A stretch of 64,000 nucleotides of DNA from Bradyrhizobium sp. (GTDB lineage Bacteria; Pseudomonadota; Alphaproteobacteria; Rhizobiales; Xanthobacteraceae): assembly GCF_016213215.1 (NCBI RefSeq), contig NZ_JACRAW010000154.1, forward strand, positions 1 through 64,000. The letters are read 5' to 3'. A model generated the notes under the pieces. That model made no database searches. It was not told the DNA's origin and saw nothing but the letters and a program-made list of their open reading frames with translations. Shown here piece by piece: positions 35,457-45,244 of this stretch (positions are counted from its first letter, which is position 1; each line of letters opens with the position of its first letter). The translations under genes were made by a program, and so were the position numbers.

Positions 35457-36834
35457 TTTTCGCCGCTTCCCGTCCCGCGATGCGCCCGAATACACTGCCG
35501 ATGGTCATGCCGATGCCGGCTGCATAGCCCTTGCCCAGCACGTTGCCCGCCATGATCTCGCCGGCGGCGAACATGTTGGCCGACGGCGCGCCGTCCTTCA
35601 TCAGCATGCGCGCCTCCTTGTTCACGCGGGTGCCGAGATAGGTGAAGGTGATGCCGGGTCTGACCGGATAGGCGTAGTAAGGCGGCGTCTCGATCCGCCG
35701 CGCCCAGTGCGTCTTCGGCGGTGTGATGCCTTCCGTGCGGCAATCGTCGAGAATGGTATGATCGAAGGTGCCGGGCCTCACCGCCGCGTTGAAACCGGCA
35801 ACCGTCTTCTCCAGCACGGCCGGATCGAGCTCGAGCTTGCCGGCGAGCTCCTTGATCGTGCCCGCCTGGATCGGGGGGTAGAGCGAAGGCATGAAGCTCG
35901 TCAGCACGGTCGAGTCGAAGATGATGTAGGCAATCTGCCCCGGCTGGCCGGCGACCAGCCGGCCCCAGATCGCATAGCGCTTGGGCCAGATGTCCTCGCC
36001 CTCGTCGTAGAAGCGTAATGCGCCCTTGTTGACGACGATGCCGAACACGACGCAGTCGAGCCGCGTGATGATGCCACCGTCGAATTTCGGCGCGCGGGCA
36101 TCGATCGCCACCGCATGGCACTGGGTGGGATCGCCGACCTCCTGCACGCCCTTCTCCAGCAGCATCTTCAGGATAGAGCCGCGGTTATACGGCGTGCCGC
36201 GGATCAGGAAGTTGTCGGCCGCCTCGCCCCAATGCTGCTTCAGCCAATCGATGTTGGCCTCGAAGCCGCCGGCCGCTGCGACTAGCGTCGCCGCGCTGAT
36301 GTCGGTCGGGCCGTTGATCGGGCGCTTCAGCCTGGCCGAGACGAACATGCCATCCCGGATGTCGAGGTCGATCACCTCGGCGTCATAGTGAATCTCCACG
36401 CCGAGATCTTCCGCCGTCAGGTACAGCGCGTTCAGCATCGCCCTGCCGCCGCCGAGGAAGAAGGAATTGGTGCGTCCCAGGCTAAGCGTGCCGCCAAGCG
36501 ATGGCTGCCAGCGCACGCCCTGCTCGACGATCCAGTTCAGGATGTCCTTGGACTCCCTGATCATGAAGCGGGCGAGCTCTTCGTCGGTCTCGCCGCCGGT
36601 GACGCGCGAAAGGTCTTCCCAGAATTCGTCTTCGGTATAGGGGCCGGTCAGGATCTCGGTCGCGGCATCATGGGCGCAGCGCATGTTGCGGGTGTGGCGG
36701 GTGTTACCGCCCCGGTAAAACTTCGGGGCGCCTTCCAGCACCAGCACCGACGCACCGGCTCGCCGGGCGCTGATCGCCGCGCACAGCGCCGCATTGCCTC
36801 CTCCGATCACCAGCACGTCGTATTTTCGATCCAT
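35443..36834 (-). CDS. tcuA: FAD-dependent tricarballylate dehydrogenase TcuA
   Basis: 463 residues from MDRKYDVLVIGGG, which places the FAD-binding GGGNAA motif at its usual N-terminal position; longer upstream starts run through the operator. The fumarate-reductase-like fold is shown by RGGNTRHTRNMRCA, GGFEANIDWL and a C-terminal FAAGEIMAGNVLGKGYAAGIG. It oxidises tricarballylate to cis-aconitate, with electrons going to TcuB. Divergent from the GntR gene across a region containing a perfect 12-base palindrome. Confidence 0.9.
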   Translation of the reverse strand: MDRKYDVLVIGGGNAALCAAISARRAGASVLVLEGAPKFYRGGNTRHTRNMRCAHDAATEILTGPYTEDEFWEDLSRVTGGETDEELARFMIRESKDILNWIVEQGVRWQPSLGGTLSLGRTNSFFLGGGRAMLNALYLTAEDLGVEIHYDAEVIDLDIRDGMFVSARLKRPINGPTDISAATLVAAAGGFEANIDWLKQHWGEAADNFLIRGTPYNRGSILKMLLEKGVQEVGDPTQCHAVAIDARAPKFDGGIITRLDCVVFGIVVNKGALRFYDEGEDIWPKRYAIWGRLVAGQPGQIAYIIFDSTVLTSFMPSLYPPIQAGTIKELAGKLELDPAVLEKTVAGFNAAVRPGTFDHTILDDCRTEGITPPKTHWARRIETPPYYAYPVRPGITFTYLGTRVNKEARMLMKDGAPSANMFAAGEIMAGNVLGKGYAAGIGMTIGSVFGRIAGREAAKNARN

Positions 36835-36904
36835 CGCTATGTCCGATTGCGGACGGGTTCGAGCTTGCTGTAGCCCTCGCACGTCCGCCCTTCGTTTGCG
36901 TACT

Positions 36905-36916
36905 ATTGTATACAAT
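36905..36916. promoter_or_regulatory. GntR-type operator between tcuA and the regulator gene
   Basis: ATTGTATACAAT is a perfect 12-base palindrome of the type bound by FCD-subfamily GntR proteins. A related imperfect copy, TGATATACATTG, follows directly at 36916-36927. Position between the divergent genes fits repression of tcuAB. Confidence 0.7.
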
Positions 36917-36975
36917 GATATACATTGTTCGTGTCAAGCACCCCTTGCCTGCGTGTCGGCCCATGGAAAGGCGGA

Positions 36976-37656
36976 ATGTCGAAGCGACCTGCGAAAGCCA
37001 TTGGATCCATCGAACGCAACGGCGGCCTTGCTTTGGGCGAGGCCGTATTCCGCTCGCTATGCGACGCTCTGCAGGCCGGCACCTATCGCGCCGGCGACCG
37101 CCTGCGCGAGGAAGAGGTCGCCCAGCGCCTGAAGGTCAGCCGCACCCCGGTTCGCGAGGCATTCGGGCGGCTGGCGGCGCGTGGTTTCGTCGAGCCCGCG
37201 GGCGGGCGCGGGCTGATCGTCCGCAACCTCGACACCGGCGAGGTGCTCGAGCTTTACGCCATGCGGGAAATCCTGGAGGGCGCCGCCGCGCGCCTTGCCG
37301 CCGAGCATGCCTCCCGGCCCGAGATCGACGCGTTGCGCGATCTGGACGAGGCGTTCGATACCCGGCACGCCGACGCGGCCGAGATGGCGCGGCTCAACCG
37401 CGCCTTCCACGAAACCATCGTCCGCGCCGCGCGCAATCGCTATCTGGACAACGCGTTGAGGGAACTTCAGGACTGGATCTCGCTCCTCGGCGCCACCACA
37501 TTCAGCGTGGCGGACCGCCCCTCGAGCAGCCGGAAGGAGCACCAAGGCATCGTCAACGCGATCGCGGCTCATGACCCCGACAAGGCGGAGAAGCTGGCGC
37601 GGGCCCATATCAGGGAAGCGCTGCGCTGCCGCCTGAAGCTGCTGCAGAAGCAGTAG
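36976..37656 (+). CDS. GntR-family (FCD subfamily) regulator
   Basis: 226 residues from the ATG at 36976, preceded by GGAAAGG. The winged helix-turn-helix is seen as LREEEVAQRLKVSRTPVREAFGRL, and a helical FCD domain follows with LYAMREILEGAAARLAA and the metal/ligand His region near LNRAFHETIV. Divergent from tcuAB, so it is probably the local tricarballylate-responsive regulator; in Salmonella the equivalent TcuR is LysR-type, so this is a different regulator family. The palindromes at 36905-36927 are its likely sites. Confidence 0.88.
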   Translation: MSKRPAKAIGSIERNGGLALGEAVFRSLCDALQAGTYRAGDRLREEEVAQRLKVSRTPVREAFGRLAARGFVEPAGGRGLIVRNLDTGEVLELYAMREILEGAAARLAAEHASRPEIDALRDLDEAFDTRHADAAEMARLNRAFHETIVRAARNRYLDNALRELQDWISLLGATTFSVADRPSSSRKEHQGIVNAIAAHDPDKAEKLARAHIREALRCRLKLLQKQ

Positions 37657-37696
37657 GGCCGGGCGAAACTGTCAAACCACGCCTCGATGCTGTCCG

Positions 37697-38584
37697 CTAG
37701 GACGATCTGGATGGATCGACGAGCCTGGCGATAACGGGAAAGTAGGCGTCCCCCATTCCCTTGCCGATCGCCTCCTCGAAGATGGTGCGGACAAGTGCCG
37801 CGCCGCGCGCGTTGATGCCAGCCTCCCCCGCTAGTTCGAGCGCGTAAGTGAGATCCTTCAGCGCATATTCGGTCGAGAAGGCGCGCAGCGGAAACTCGTC
37901 CGGCACGATTGCCTTCATGCCATGGTTGCGGAGCGCGAAACTGTCCGCCGACCCCTTGGCCAGCGTCTCCAGCAGCAGTTTTGGATCGACACCGCTGTGC
38001 CTTGCGATGGCCGTTGCCTCCGCGAGCGCATTGACCGTCTCGAACAGCACCATGTTGTTGAGGATCTTGGTCACCTGCCCCGCCCCTGTGCCGCCGCATA
38101 GGGTGACTTCAGTGGCAAAATGCCGGATCAGCGGCTCGACTTTCGCGAACTGCTCGGGTGATGCGCCGACCATCACGCTGAGCGTGCCGTCCTGCGCGGC
38201 CTGGCGGGTACGTGCGATCGGCGCATCGATCCACAGCGCCCCGCGTTCGGCAAGCCGCTGTGCCAGCGCACGCGTGAGCCCGACTTCCGAAGTGCCGAGA
38301 TCGATCACGGTCTGGCCGCGCCCGACCGAGTTGAGAATGCCCGTTTCGCCCTCGAAGACCATCATGACGTGCCGGGCGCTGGGCAGGCAGAGAAACACGG
38401 TTTCGCTGCCGCTCACCGCCTCGGCCACCGAGCTGGCGGTCTTGGCGCCTTCCGCCGCAAGTCGCCCCAAAGGTTCCTGCGAAAGATCGAACGCAACGAT
38501 CGTCCGCCCGCTCTTGCGCAGCAGGTTGCGGCAAATCGGCTCGCCCATGACGCCGAGCCCAATGAATCCGATCGCCCCCGACAT
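37697..38584 (-). CDS. Beta-hydroxyacid dehydrogenase (3-hydroxyisobutyrate / tartronate semialdehyde reductase family)
   Basis: 295 residues from MSGAIGFIGLGVMG, which contains the Rossmann GxGxxG motif. The substrate-binding loop reads DAPIART (commonly DAPVSGG), and the catalytic Lys is in GAGQVTKILNN near residue 171. The unusual ART in place of SGG suggests a substrate different from the best-known members. It is convergent with the GntR gene and lies beside tcuAB, so a role in organic-acid metabolism is likely but not shown. Confidence 0.82.
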   Translation of the reverse strand: MSGAIGFIGLGVMGEPICRNLLRKSGRTIVAFDLSQEPLGRLAAEGAKTASSVAEAVSGSETVFLCLPSARHVMMVFEGETGILNSVGRGQTVIDLGTSEVGLTRALAQRLAERGALWIDAPIARTRQAAQDGTLSVMVGASPEQFAKVEPLIRHFATEVTLCGGTGAGQVTKILNNMVLFETVNALAEATAIARHSGVDPKLLLETLAKGSADSFALRNHGMKAIVPDEFPLRAFSTEYALKDLTYALELAGEAGINARGAALVRTIFEEAIGKGMGDAYFPVIARLVDPSRSS

Positions 38585-38707
38585 GTCGTATACTCCCTGA
38601 AGCTCGTGACAGGCGTGCTGCTCTGTAGCGTTGGTCGCTGCGGCGCAAACAGTAGCCGCTTGCAGCGACCTGGCGCAATTCCCTCGAAACAAGTAGAGCG
38701 GTCAACG

Positions 38708-39343
38708 ATGACAGCCGACGGCGTAAATCTGATCACTCATCCCCTCGTCCAGCACAAGCTCTCGCTGATGCGGGAGAAGGACCGATCCATCAAGGGCTTT
38801 CGGGAACTCCTGAACGAAATCGGCATGCTTCTGTGTTATGAGGTCACGCGCGATCTGCCACTCGAGCTCGTCGATATCGAAACGCCGCTCGCGCCGATGA
38901 AAGGGCCGAAGATCGCGGGCAAGAAGCTGACCTTTGCTCCGATCCTGCGCGCCGGCGTTGGCTTCCTCGACGGCATGCTGGCGCTGGTGCCTTCCGCACG
39001 CGTTGCGCATATCGGGCTCTACCGCGACCCTGAAACGCTTCAGGCGATCGAGTACTACTTCAAGGCGCCGCAGGATCTGTCGGACCGCCTGGTGGTGCTG
39101 ATGGATCCGATGCTGGCGACGGGAAACTCGGCCTGCGCGGCCGCAACGTTGTTGAAGTCGCGCGGCGCCCGCGACATCCGCTTTGTCTGCCTGCTGGCCG
39201 CCCCCGAGGGCATCAGCCGGTTCCAGCATCAACATGCCGACATCCCGATCTGGACGGCCGCGATCGACGAGCGCCTGAACGATCACGGCTATATCGTCCC
39301 GGGACTCGGCGATGCCGGTGACCGGATGTTCGGCACGAAGTAG
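38708..39343 (+). CDS. upp: Uracil phosphoribosyltransferase
   Basis: 211 residues, the usual length. Makes UMP from uracil and PRPP. Seen: LITHPLVQHKLSLMR at the start, APILRAGVGFLDGML, the PRPP loop DPMLATGNSA, and the uracil-binding IVPGLGDAGDR at the C-terminus. The ATG at 38708 starts the conserved sequence. It stands alone, divergent from the dehydrogenase gene. Confidence 0.95.
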   Translation: MTADGVNLITHPLVQHKLSLMREKDRSIKGFRELLNEIGMLLCYEVTRDLPLELVDIETPLAPMKGPKIAGKKLTFAPILRAGVGFLDGMLALVPSARVAHIGLYRDPETLQAIEYYFKAPQDLSDRLVVLMDPMLATGNSACAAATLLKSRGARDIRFVCLLAAPEGISRFQHQHADIPIWTAAIDERLNDHGYIVPGLGDAGDRMFGTK

Positions 39344-39495
39344 CGAGCTCTGTCGCCGCCATCGGCCCGGTGAACCGATATTCCCCGACCCGGAAAGTTC
39401 GGGGCGATCCTGGCGCCGACGAGGCAGGCTCGGCATTGCAGAGTTGCGCGAAGCCGCCATAATCGTCTGCTGCCCAAGTCTAGCATCGTGCCGCC

Positions 39496-41088
39496 ATGAG
39501 CAATCACCATAGATCTCTCCAATCCGTCATCGAGATCGACCGATATTCGGAGCCCGCCTTTATCTTCGACGGCGAACGGGTTTCGCGCGCGGCGTTCAAG
39601 GAAAGTATCGACCAGGCTGCCGCCTGGCTGGCGGCACACGGGATCGACAAAGGTGACGTGATCGCGGTCTGGCTGGTCAATCGCCTGGAATGGATCGCGC
39701 TGCTGTTTGCCGCCGGCCGCATCGGAGCCATCGTCGCCGCCGTCAACACGCGCTACCGCAGCGCCGAAGTCGGTCATCTCCTCCGCCTCTCCGGCGCAAG
39801 AATGCTGTTCATGGAGGCCCATTTCCGCTCGATCGATTTCGCCGAGATTCTCGCCGGCATCGACGAGGCGGAGGTTCCCGATCTCGAGAGGCTCGTCGTG
39901 ATCGGCACGGGAAACGCGTCGGCTCGCTGGCCCTGCGTGCGCTTCGACGCGTTCGAACAAAGCTATCCAGCACCGCCAGCGCCGATCGAAGAGTTCGACC
40001 TGCCCGTGCTGCTGTACACCACCTCCGGCACCACCAAAGGGCCGAAGCTGGTGGCGCATTCGCAGGCAACGCTCACCGCGCACGCCCGCTCGGTTGCAAA
40101 GGCGCTGGCGCTGGCGCCGGACCGGCATTCGCTGCTCGCGATGTTGCCGTTCTGCGGCACCTTCGGCCTCACCGCCGCGCTCGCCTTCCTGGCCGCGGGC
40201 GTGACCGTGCATGTCCTCGACGCGTTCGAAGCAACGCCCGCGCTGCAAATCCTCCAGGACAAGAGGATCACGCACAGCTTCGGCTCCGACGAGATGTTTC
40301 GCCGCATCCTTGCGCTGACCGACGAGCCGCGTCCGTTCCCGCAGGCGTTAGTATTCGGCTTTGCCGCTTTCCAGCCAGGCTGGCGCGAGTTTGCGGCGGT
40401 CGCCGAGGCGCGCGGGCTGCCGTTCTTCGGGCTCTATGGCTCGAGCGAGGTGCAGGCGCTGTTCTCGATCGGTCGCACCGATGTTTCCTTCGCCGACCGC
40501 ATCGAATGCGGCGGCTGGCCGATGTCCCCGCAAGCCATCGTGCGCGTGCGCAACACCGAGACCGGCGAACTCGTCGAGCCTGGCGTCTCGGGGGAACTCG
40601 AGATCAGCGCGCCATCGCGATTTCTCGGCTACTTCCACAATAAGCAGGCGACAAAGGACGCGATCATGGCGGACGGTTTCTTCCGCACCGGCGACATCGG
40701 CCGGCTGCGTGGCGACGGTTCGTTCATCTATGAGACCCGCGCCGGGGACGCCATGCGGCTTGGCGGTTTTCTCGTCAGTCCGGGCGAGATCGAGGACGAA
40801 CTGAAGGTGTGCGCGGGCGTTGCGGACGCGCAGGTGGTCGCCGTCGATCTCGACGGCCAGTCGCGCTGCGCGGCCTTCATCATTCCCGAACCCGACGCGG
40901 CGCCGAGCGAACCGACGCTGGTGTCCCGCCTGCGCGAGCGCCTGGCAGGCTACAAAATTCCGGCACGTATCTTCTCCATCGATTCTTTCCCGGTCACCGA
41001 CAGCGCCAACGGCGTGAAGATCCAGCGCGCAAGGCTTCGCAACATGGCGATGGAGAAGATCGCAGCGGAGCGGACCGCCCCCCGTTAG
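39496..41088 (+). CDS. AMP-forming acyl-CoA ligase
   Basis: 530 residues. The phosphate-binding motif is YTTSGTTKGPK, and later motifs GLYGSSEVQ, RTGDIGRL and the C-terminal lid with GYKIPARI are in place. The acyl substrate cannot be named. It converges on the CoA-transferase gene, the last gene of the minus-strand catabolic operon, and may act in the same pathway. Confidence 0.85.
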   Translation: MSNHHRSLQSVIEIDRYSEPAFIFDGERVSRAAFKESIDQAAAWLAAHGIDKGDVIAVWLVNRLEWIALLFAAGRIGAIVAAVNTRYRSAEVGHLLRLSGARMLFMEAHFRSIDFAEILAGIDEAEVPDLERLVVIGTGNASARWPCVRFDAFEQSYPAPPAPIEEFDLPVLLYTTSGTTKGPKLVAHSQATLTAHARSVAKALALAPDRHSLLAMLPFCGTFGLTAALAFLAAGVTVHVLDAFEATPALQILQDKRITHSFGSDEMFRRILALTDEPRPFPQALVFGFAAFQPGWREFAAVAEARGLPFFGLYGSSEVQALFSIGRTDVSFADRIECGGWPMSPQAIVRVRNTETGELVEPGVSGELEISAPSRFLGYFHNKQATKDAIMADGFFRTGDIGRLRGDGSFIYETRAGDAMRLGGFLVSPGEIEDELKVCAGVADAQVVAVDLDGQSRCAAFIIPEPDAAPSEPTLVSRLRERLAGYKIPARIFSIDSFPVTDSANGVKIQRARLRNMAMEKIAAERTAPR

Positions 41089-41099
41089 CGCGTGCGCGC

Positions 41100-42365
41100 T
41101 CACCTGCCCCGCCTGGCGTTCCAGAGATCGTGCGCAAGCGCGTCGCGATGCTCGGGCGCGGCGATTGCGATCATGCGCCTGGCGCGCTCGCTCAAGCCAC
41201 AGCCGCGTAGTTCCGCAATGCCCCATTCGGTCACGATGGCATCAACGTCGGCGCGCGGCGTCGTCACCGTCTCGACGCAGACCACGATGCGGCTGGTACC
41301 GTCCGGCGCGGTCGCCGGCAAGGCGATGATCGCCCTGCCGCCCGGCGAGGCATTGGCGCCGCGCACGAAATCGAGCTGTCCGCCGATGGCGCCGACCGCG
41401 ACGCCATTCAGCGTTTCCGAATTGACGCTGCCATCGAGCCCGACCTGCAGTGCGGAGTTGATCGCGACCAGCCGGTTGATGCGCTCCAGCACCGACTGCG
41501 CGTGGGTGTAGGACGCCGGACGCACGGCGACCCCCTTGTTCTCGTGCACGAAGCGGTAGAGGCGCTCCGTCCCGATGACCTGGTTGGTGACGGCGAGCCC
41601 GGCATCCAGGCCCTTGGCGAGATTCGTCACCGCACCGGATTCAATGAGATCGACGACGGCGTCGTTGATGAGCCCCGAGTGGATGCCGAGATTGCGGCCA
41701 TTCGAGAGCGATGACAGTATGGCATCCGGTATTTTGCCGACGCCGAATTGCAGCGTGCTGCCGTCTTCAATCAGGCTTGCGGCATGGTGTGCTATGCGGC
41801 GGGAGACGTCATCCAGCGGCGCCGGAGGCAGTTCGACGGGCGGAAGGCTCGCCGCAATCCGCAGATCCAGCGGAACGTCTTCCGGCCATTCGGCGCCGAA
41901 GGTCCATGGCGCCTCGTCGTTGATCTCCGCTATGACGACGCGCGCTCCTCGTGCCGCGTCCATCACATAGTCGTTCGACAGGCTCGCGCTCAGCCGGCCG
42001 TGCTCGGATGGGGCTAGCTGCACCAGCACCACGTCGGCGCGATGGCGACCGGCGGCAAAATCGGCACAGAACGCGCTGTAGTTGCTGGGAATGACCTCAA
42101 GTCTGCCGGCGCGGGCGAGCGCGCGCGAATTGCCGATCACGCCATAGCTCAAGAACGCGATTCCGGCGACACCTTCGGGGGCGAATGTGTCGGAGAATAC
42201 CGGACCGATCACCAGCGTGAAAGGCGGCAGCCGGTCCGCCTGCTCGACCAGCGCTCGCGTCAGCGTGCGCGGCTCGGCGGTCGCCTGGCCGCACACCACG
42301 ACGTCGCCCGGCCTGATGATGTCGGCAAAGTCGATCGACGTCGCAGCGGCATCCTGGGTTTTCAA
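41100..42365 (-). CDS. Acetyl-CoA hydrolase/transferase family CoA-transferase
   Basis: 421 residues from a TTG start. The family I motifs are seen as VQLAPSEHGRLSAS in the N-terminal half, IEDGSTLQFGVGKIPDAIL, and GAIGGQLDFVRGANASPGGRAIIALP in the C-terminal half. Members move CoA between acetate and acids such as 4-hydroxybutyrate or succinate. It lies 28 bases after the acyl-CoA ligase gene on the same strand and appears to be the end of the operon that begins with the TRAP genes. Confidence 0.83.
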   Translation of the reverse strand: MKTQDAAATSIDFADIIRPGDVVVCGQATAEPRTLTRALVEQADRLPPFTLVIGPVFSDTFAPEGVAGIAFLSYGVIGNSRALARAGRLEVIPSNYSAFCADFAAGRHRADVVLVQLAPSEHGRLSASLSNDYVMDAARGARVVIAEINDEAPWTFGAEWPEDVPLDLRIAASLPPVELPPAPLDDVSRRIAHHAASLIEDGSTLQFGVGKIPDAILSSLSNGRNLGIHSGLINDAVVDLIESGAVTNLAKGLDAGLAVTNQVIGTERLYRFVHENKGVAVRPASYTHAQSVLERINRLVAINSALQVGLDGSVNSETLNGVAVGAIGGQLDFVRGANASPGGRAIIALPATAPDGTSRIVVCVETVTTPRADVDAIVTEWGIAELRGCGLSERARRMIAIAAPEHRDALAHDLWNARRGR

Positions 42366-42393
42366 CGATCGCCCCGCTCGTCGTTGTGGAACG

Positions 42394-43950
42394 TCAGATC
42401 ATTTCTCGGAGGCGACCCGACGCCTCGTTCAACAGCACGCGCAGCTCGGTCTTGACGATCTTGCCATAGCTGTTCTTCGGCAGCTCCGTCGTCAGGAAAT
42501 AATGCTTCGGGCGCTTGAACCGCGCGATCCACTCGCCGCAGAGTTGGTCGAGTTCGCCCCGCGTCAAGGCCTTGCCGGAGGCGGGCACCACGATTGCAAC
42601 GACTTCCTCGCCCCACTCCGGATGGAAACGGCCGATCACCGAAACTTCGGCAACACCTTCGTGACGAAGCAGGACCTCCTCCACCTCGCGCGGATAGATG
42701 TTTGTTCCGCCGGAAATGATGACGTCCTTGGAGCGGTCCTTCAGGGTGAGGAAACCGTCGGCGTCGAACGAGCCCATGTCTCCGGTGTAGAGCCAGCCGC
42801 CCCTCAGGGTGTTCTTGGTCGCGTCGGCATTCTGCCAGTAGCCCGACATGACGGTGTCGCCGCGGACAACGATCTCGCCGATTTCGCCGAGTTCGACGTC
42901 GCGCCCGCTCGAGCCGACGGTGCGAACCTCCACCACGCTCTGGGCAAAGCCGACCGAGGCAAGGCGCTCTTCATAACGTGGATGCCCGACGTCCGGGTGC
43001 ATTTGCCTCGGCAGAACAGTAATTGTCATCGGCGACTCGCCCTGTCCGTAGATCTGGGTGAGCTTCGGCCCGAAGATCTTCAGCGCCGCCTTGCAGTCCG
43101 CCACGTACATCGGGCCGCCGCCGTAGATGATGGACTTCAGCCCCGGTGCGTTCGCGCCGGCGGCTTCGGCGGCAAGCGTCAGTCGTCTCACCATAGTCGG
43201 TGCGGCGAAGAAGGAAATGCCGCTCCGCTTCGCCGTCAGTTCCAGTATTTCGTCGGGTTCGAACCGGCCGCTCTCGGGTATCATCTGCGCGCCCATGCCG
43301 AGCAGATGCGGGATCATATAGATGCCCGAGCCGTGCGACATCGGTGCGGCGTGCAAAAGCGCCTCACCAGGTGCGAGCGGATTGATCTCGGCGAGATAGT
43401 TGAGCGCCATCGCCAGCAGATTGCGATGGCTGAGCACGGCGCCCTTGGGCCGGCCGGTGGTGCCGCTGGTGTAGAAAATCCAGGCAGGGTCCTGGGCGGC
43501 AACATCGGAGATTGCGATCGGCTCCGCGTCTCCCAGGCGGCGGAAATCGGCAGAGCCGATTTCGACAATCTCGGGCTTTGATGCGCTGATCAAGGCCAAG
43601 GCATCGGAAGCCGCTCCGGCCAGGTCCTCGGTCACGAAGACGACGGCGGCGCCCGAATTCTCCAGGATGAAGGCGATTTCGCGCGGATGGAGCTTGGCAT
43701 TGATCGGCACGGCCACGAGGCCGGCGTGCCAGCAGGCATAGAGGCAGCCGACATAGTCGGGCACGTTCTTCATCAGTAGCGCGACACGATCACCCTTTTC
43801 GAGCGCGAAGCGTTGCCGCAGGGAGGCGGCCAGGGCCGCGGTTGACGCGGCCAACGTTCCATAGTCGGCGACCTGCGCAAGCCCCTTGAAGATCGCCGGT
43901 GCAGCGGCGTCGACACGGGCGGCACGCAGGAGATGATGAGCAAGATTCAT
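42394..43950 (-). CDS. AMP-forming acyl-CoA ligase, second copy
   Basis: 518 residues. Motifs: FYTSGTTGRPKGAVLSHRNLL, IYGQGESP, YTGDMGSFDADGFLTLKDRSKD, and a C-terminal NSYGKIVKTELR with the catalytic Lys. It resembles fatty- or aromatic-acid CoA ligases; the substrate is unknown. Located between the acyl-CoA dehydrogenase and the CoA-transferase, it would activate the imported acid before dehydrogenation. Confidence 0.85.
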   Translation of the reverse strand: MNLAHHLLRAARVDAAAPAIFKGLAQVADYGTLAASTAALAASLRQRFALEKGDRVALLMKNVPDYVGCLYACWHAGLVAVPINAKLHPREIAFILENSGAAVVFVTEDLAGAASDALALISASKPEIVEIGSADFRRLGDAEPIAISDVAAQDPAWIFYTSGTTGRPKGAVLSHRNLLAMALNYLAEINPLAPGEALLHAAPMSHGSGIYMIPHLLGMGAQMIPESGRFEPDEILELTAKRSGISFFAAPTMVRRLTLAAEAAGANAPGLKSIIYGGGPMYVADCKAALKIFGPKLTQIYGQGESPMTITVLPRQMHPDVGHPRYEERLASVGFAQSVVEVRTVGSSGRDVELGEIGEIVVRGDTVMSGYWQNADATKNTLRGGWLYTGDMGSFDADGFLTLKDRSKDVIISGGTNIYPREVEEVLLRHEGVAEVSVIGRFHPEWGEEVVAIVVPASGKALTRGELDQLCGEWIARFKRPKHYFLTTELPKNSYGKIVKTELRVLLNEASGRLREMI

Positions 43951-44024
43951 GGCGATACTGCCGATAGTTTGCGTGCTAAGCTGCGATTGTCTGCCGCGGC
44001 GCGCACGACTTCAATACGACTTCC

Positions 44025-45191
44025 TCAATAGGACTTGGCAAGCCCAAGCACCTTCTCTGCGATAAAGCTCAGTGCCAGTTGTGGGCTGACCGGGGCGATG
44101 CGCGGGATCAAGATCTCGCGCAAGTAGCGTTCGACATGAAATTCCTTGGCGTAGCCGAAGCCGCCATGGGTCATCACCGCCTGCTCGCAGGCCTGAAACC
44201 CCGCTTCGCCGGCGAGGTATTTCGCTGCGTTTGCCGCAGCGCCGCATGGCAGGCCCTTGTCGTACTGCCAGGCCGCCGACATCACCATCAGCCAGGCGGC
44301 TTCCAGCTCGACCCAGTTCTTGGCGAGCGGGTGCTGGATCGCCTGGTTCTTGCCGATCGGACGGTTGAACACGATGCGCGTCTTGGCATATTCAGTGGCG
44401 CGTGTGAGCGCGCAGTTTCCCAAGCCAACCGCTTCGGCCGCGATCAGGATGCGCTCGGGGTTCATGCCTTCCAGAATATAGTGGAAGCCGCGGCCTTCCT
44501 CGCCGATGCGATCCTCCATCGGGATTTCGAAATCCTCGAAGAACAGCTCGTTGGAGTCGACGATCTTGCGGCCCATCTTCTCGATCTCGTGGACCTTGAT
44601 CTGCTTGCGGTTGAAGTCGGTGTAGAACAGGCTGAGGCCGTGGGTCGGATTCTTGACCTCTTCCAGCGGGGTGGTGCGCGCCAGCAGCAGGATCTTGTGC
44701 GCGACCTGTGCGGTCGAAATCCACACCTTCTGGCCGTTGACGACATAGCGGTCGCCCTTGGCAACCGCGCGCGTCTTGAGCTGGGTGGTATTGAGCCCGG
44801 TGTTGGGCTCGGTGACGGCAAAGCAGGCCTTCTCACGGCCTTGCACCATCGGCGGCAACATCCGCCTACGCTGCTCCTCAGTACCGAACACGACAACCGG
44901 GTTCAATCCGAACACGTTGATGTGCACGGCGGAGGCTCCCGACATGCCGGCGCCCGATTCCGCGATCGTGCGCATCATCACCGCGGCCTCGGTGATGCCG
45001 AGACCGGAGCCGCCATACGCCTCGGGCACGCAGATGCCGAGCCATCCGGCATCCGCCATGGCCTTGTGGAAGTCGTGCGGGAAGCCGCCTTCGCGATCCT
45101 TTCTCAGCCAATAGGCGTCGTCGAATCCGGCGCAGATCTTTCCGATCGCGTCGCGAATAGCTTCCTGCTGCTCGGTAAGCGCGAAGTCCAT
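44025..45191 (-). CDS. Acyl-CoA dehydrogenase
   Basis: 388 residues, FAD-dependent, typical length. Seen: the N-terminal helix with DFALTEQQEAIRDAI, the FAD/substrate region CFAVTEPNTGLNTT and KVWISTA, and the C-terminal HGGFGYAKEFHVERYLRE. It introduces an alpha-beta double bond into an acyl-CoA and passes electrons to ETF. It sits in the minus-strand catabolic operon between the cupin and the acyl-CoA ligase. Confidence 0.9.
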   Translation of the reverse strand: MDFALTEQQEAIRDAIGKICAGFDDAYWLRKDREGGFPHDFHKAMADAGWLGICVPEAYGGSGLGITEAAVMMRTIAESGAGMSGASAVHINVFGLNPVVVFGTEEQRRRMLPPMVQGREKACFAVTEPNTGLNTTQLKTRAVAKGDRYVVNGQKVWISTAQVAHKILLLARTTPLEEVKNPTHGLSLFYTDFNRKQIKVHEIEKMGRKIVDSNELFFEDFEIPMEDRIGEEGRGFHYILEGMNPERILIAAEAVGLGNCALTRATEYAKTRIVFNRPIGKNQAIQHPLAKNWVELEAAWLMVMSAAWQYDKGLPCGAAANAAKYLAGEAGFQACEQAVMTHGGFGYAKEFHVERYLREILIPRIAPVSPQLALSFIAEKVLGLAKSY

Positions 45192-45244
45192 GGTCGTTCT
45201 CTTCTCTTGTTCTTTTAAGTCGCCCGCTCTGCTCGCTTAACGTA

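Noticed and set aside
36926..36938. TTGTTCGTGTCAA near the GntR start as a possible FNR-type box
   Set aside because: Wrong length and poor symmetry; the adjacent ATTGTATACAAT palindrome explains regulation better.
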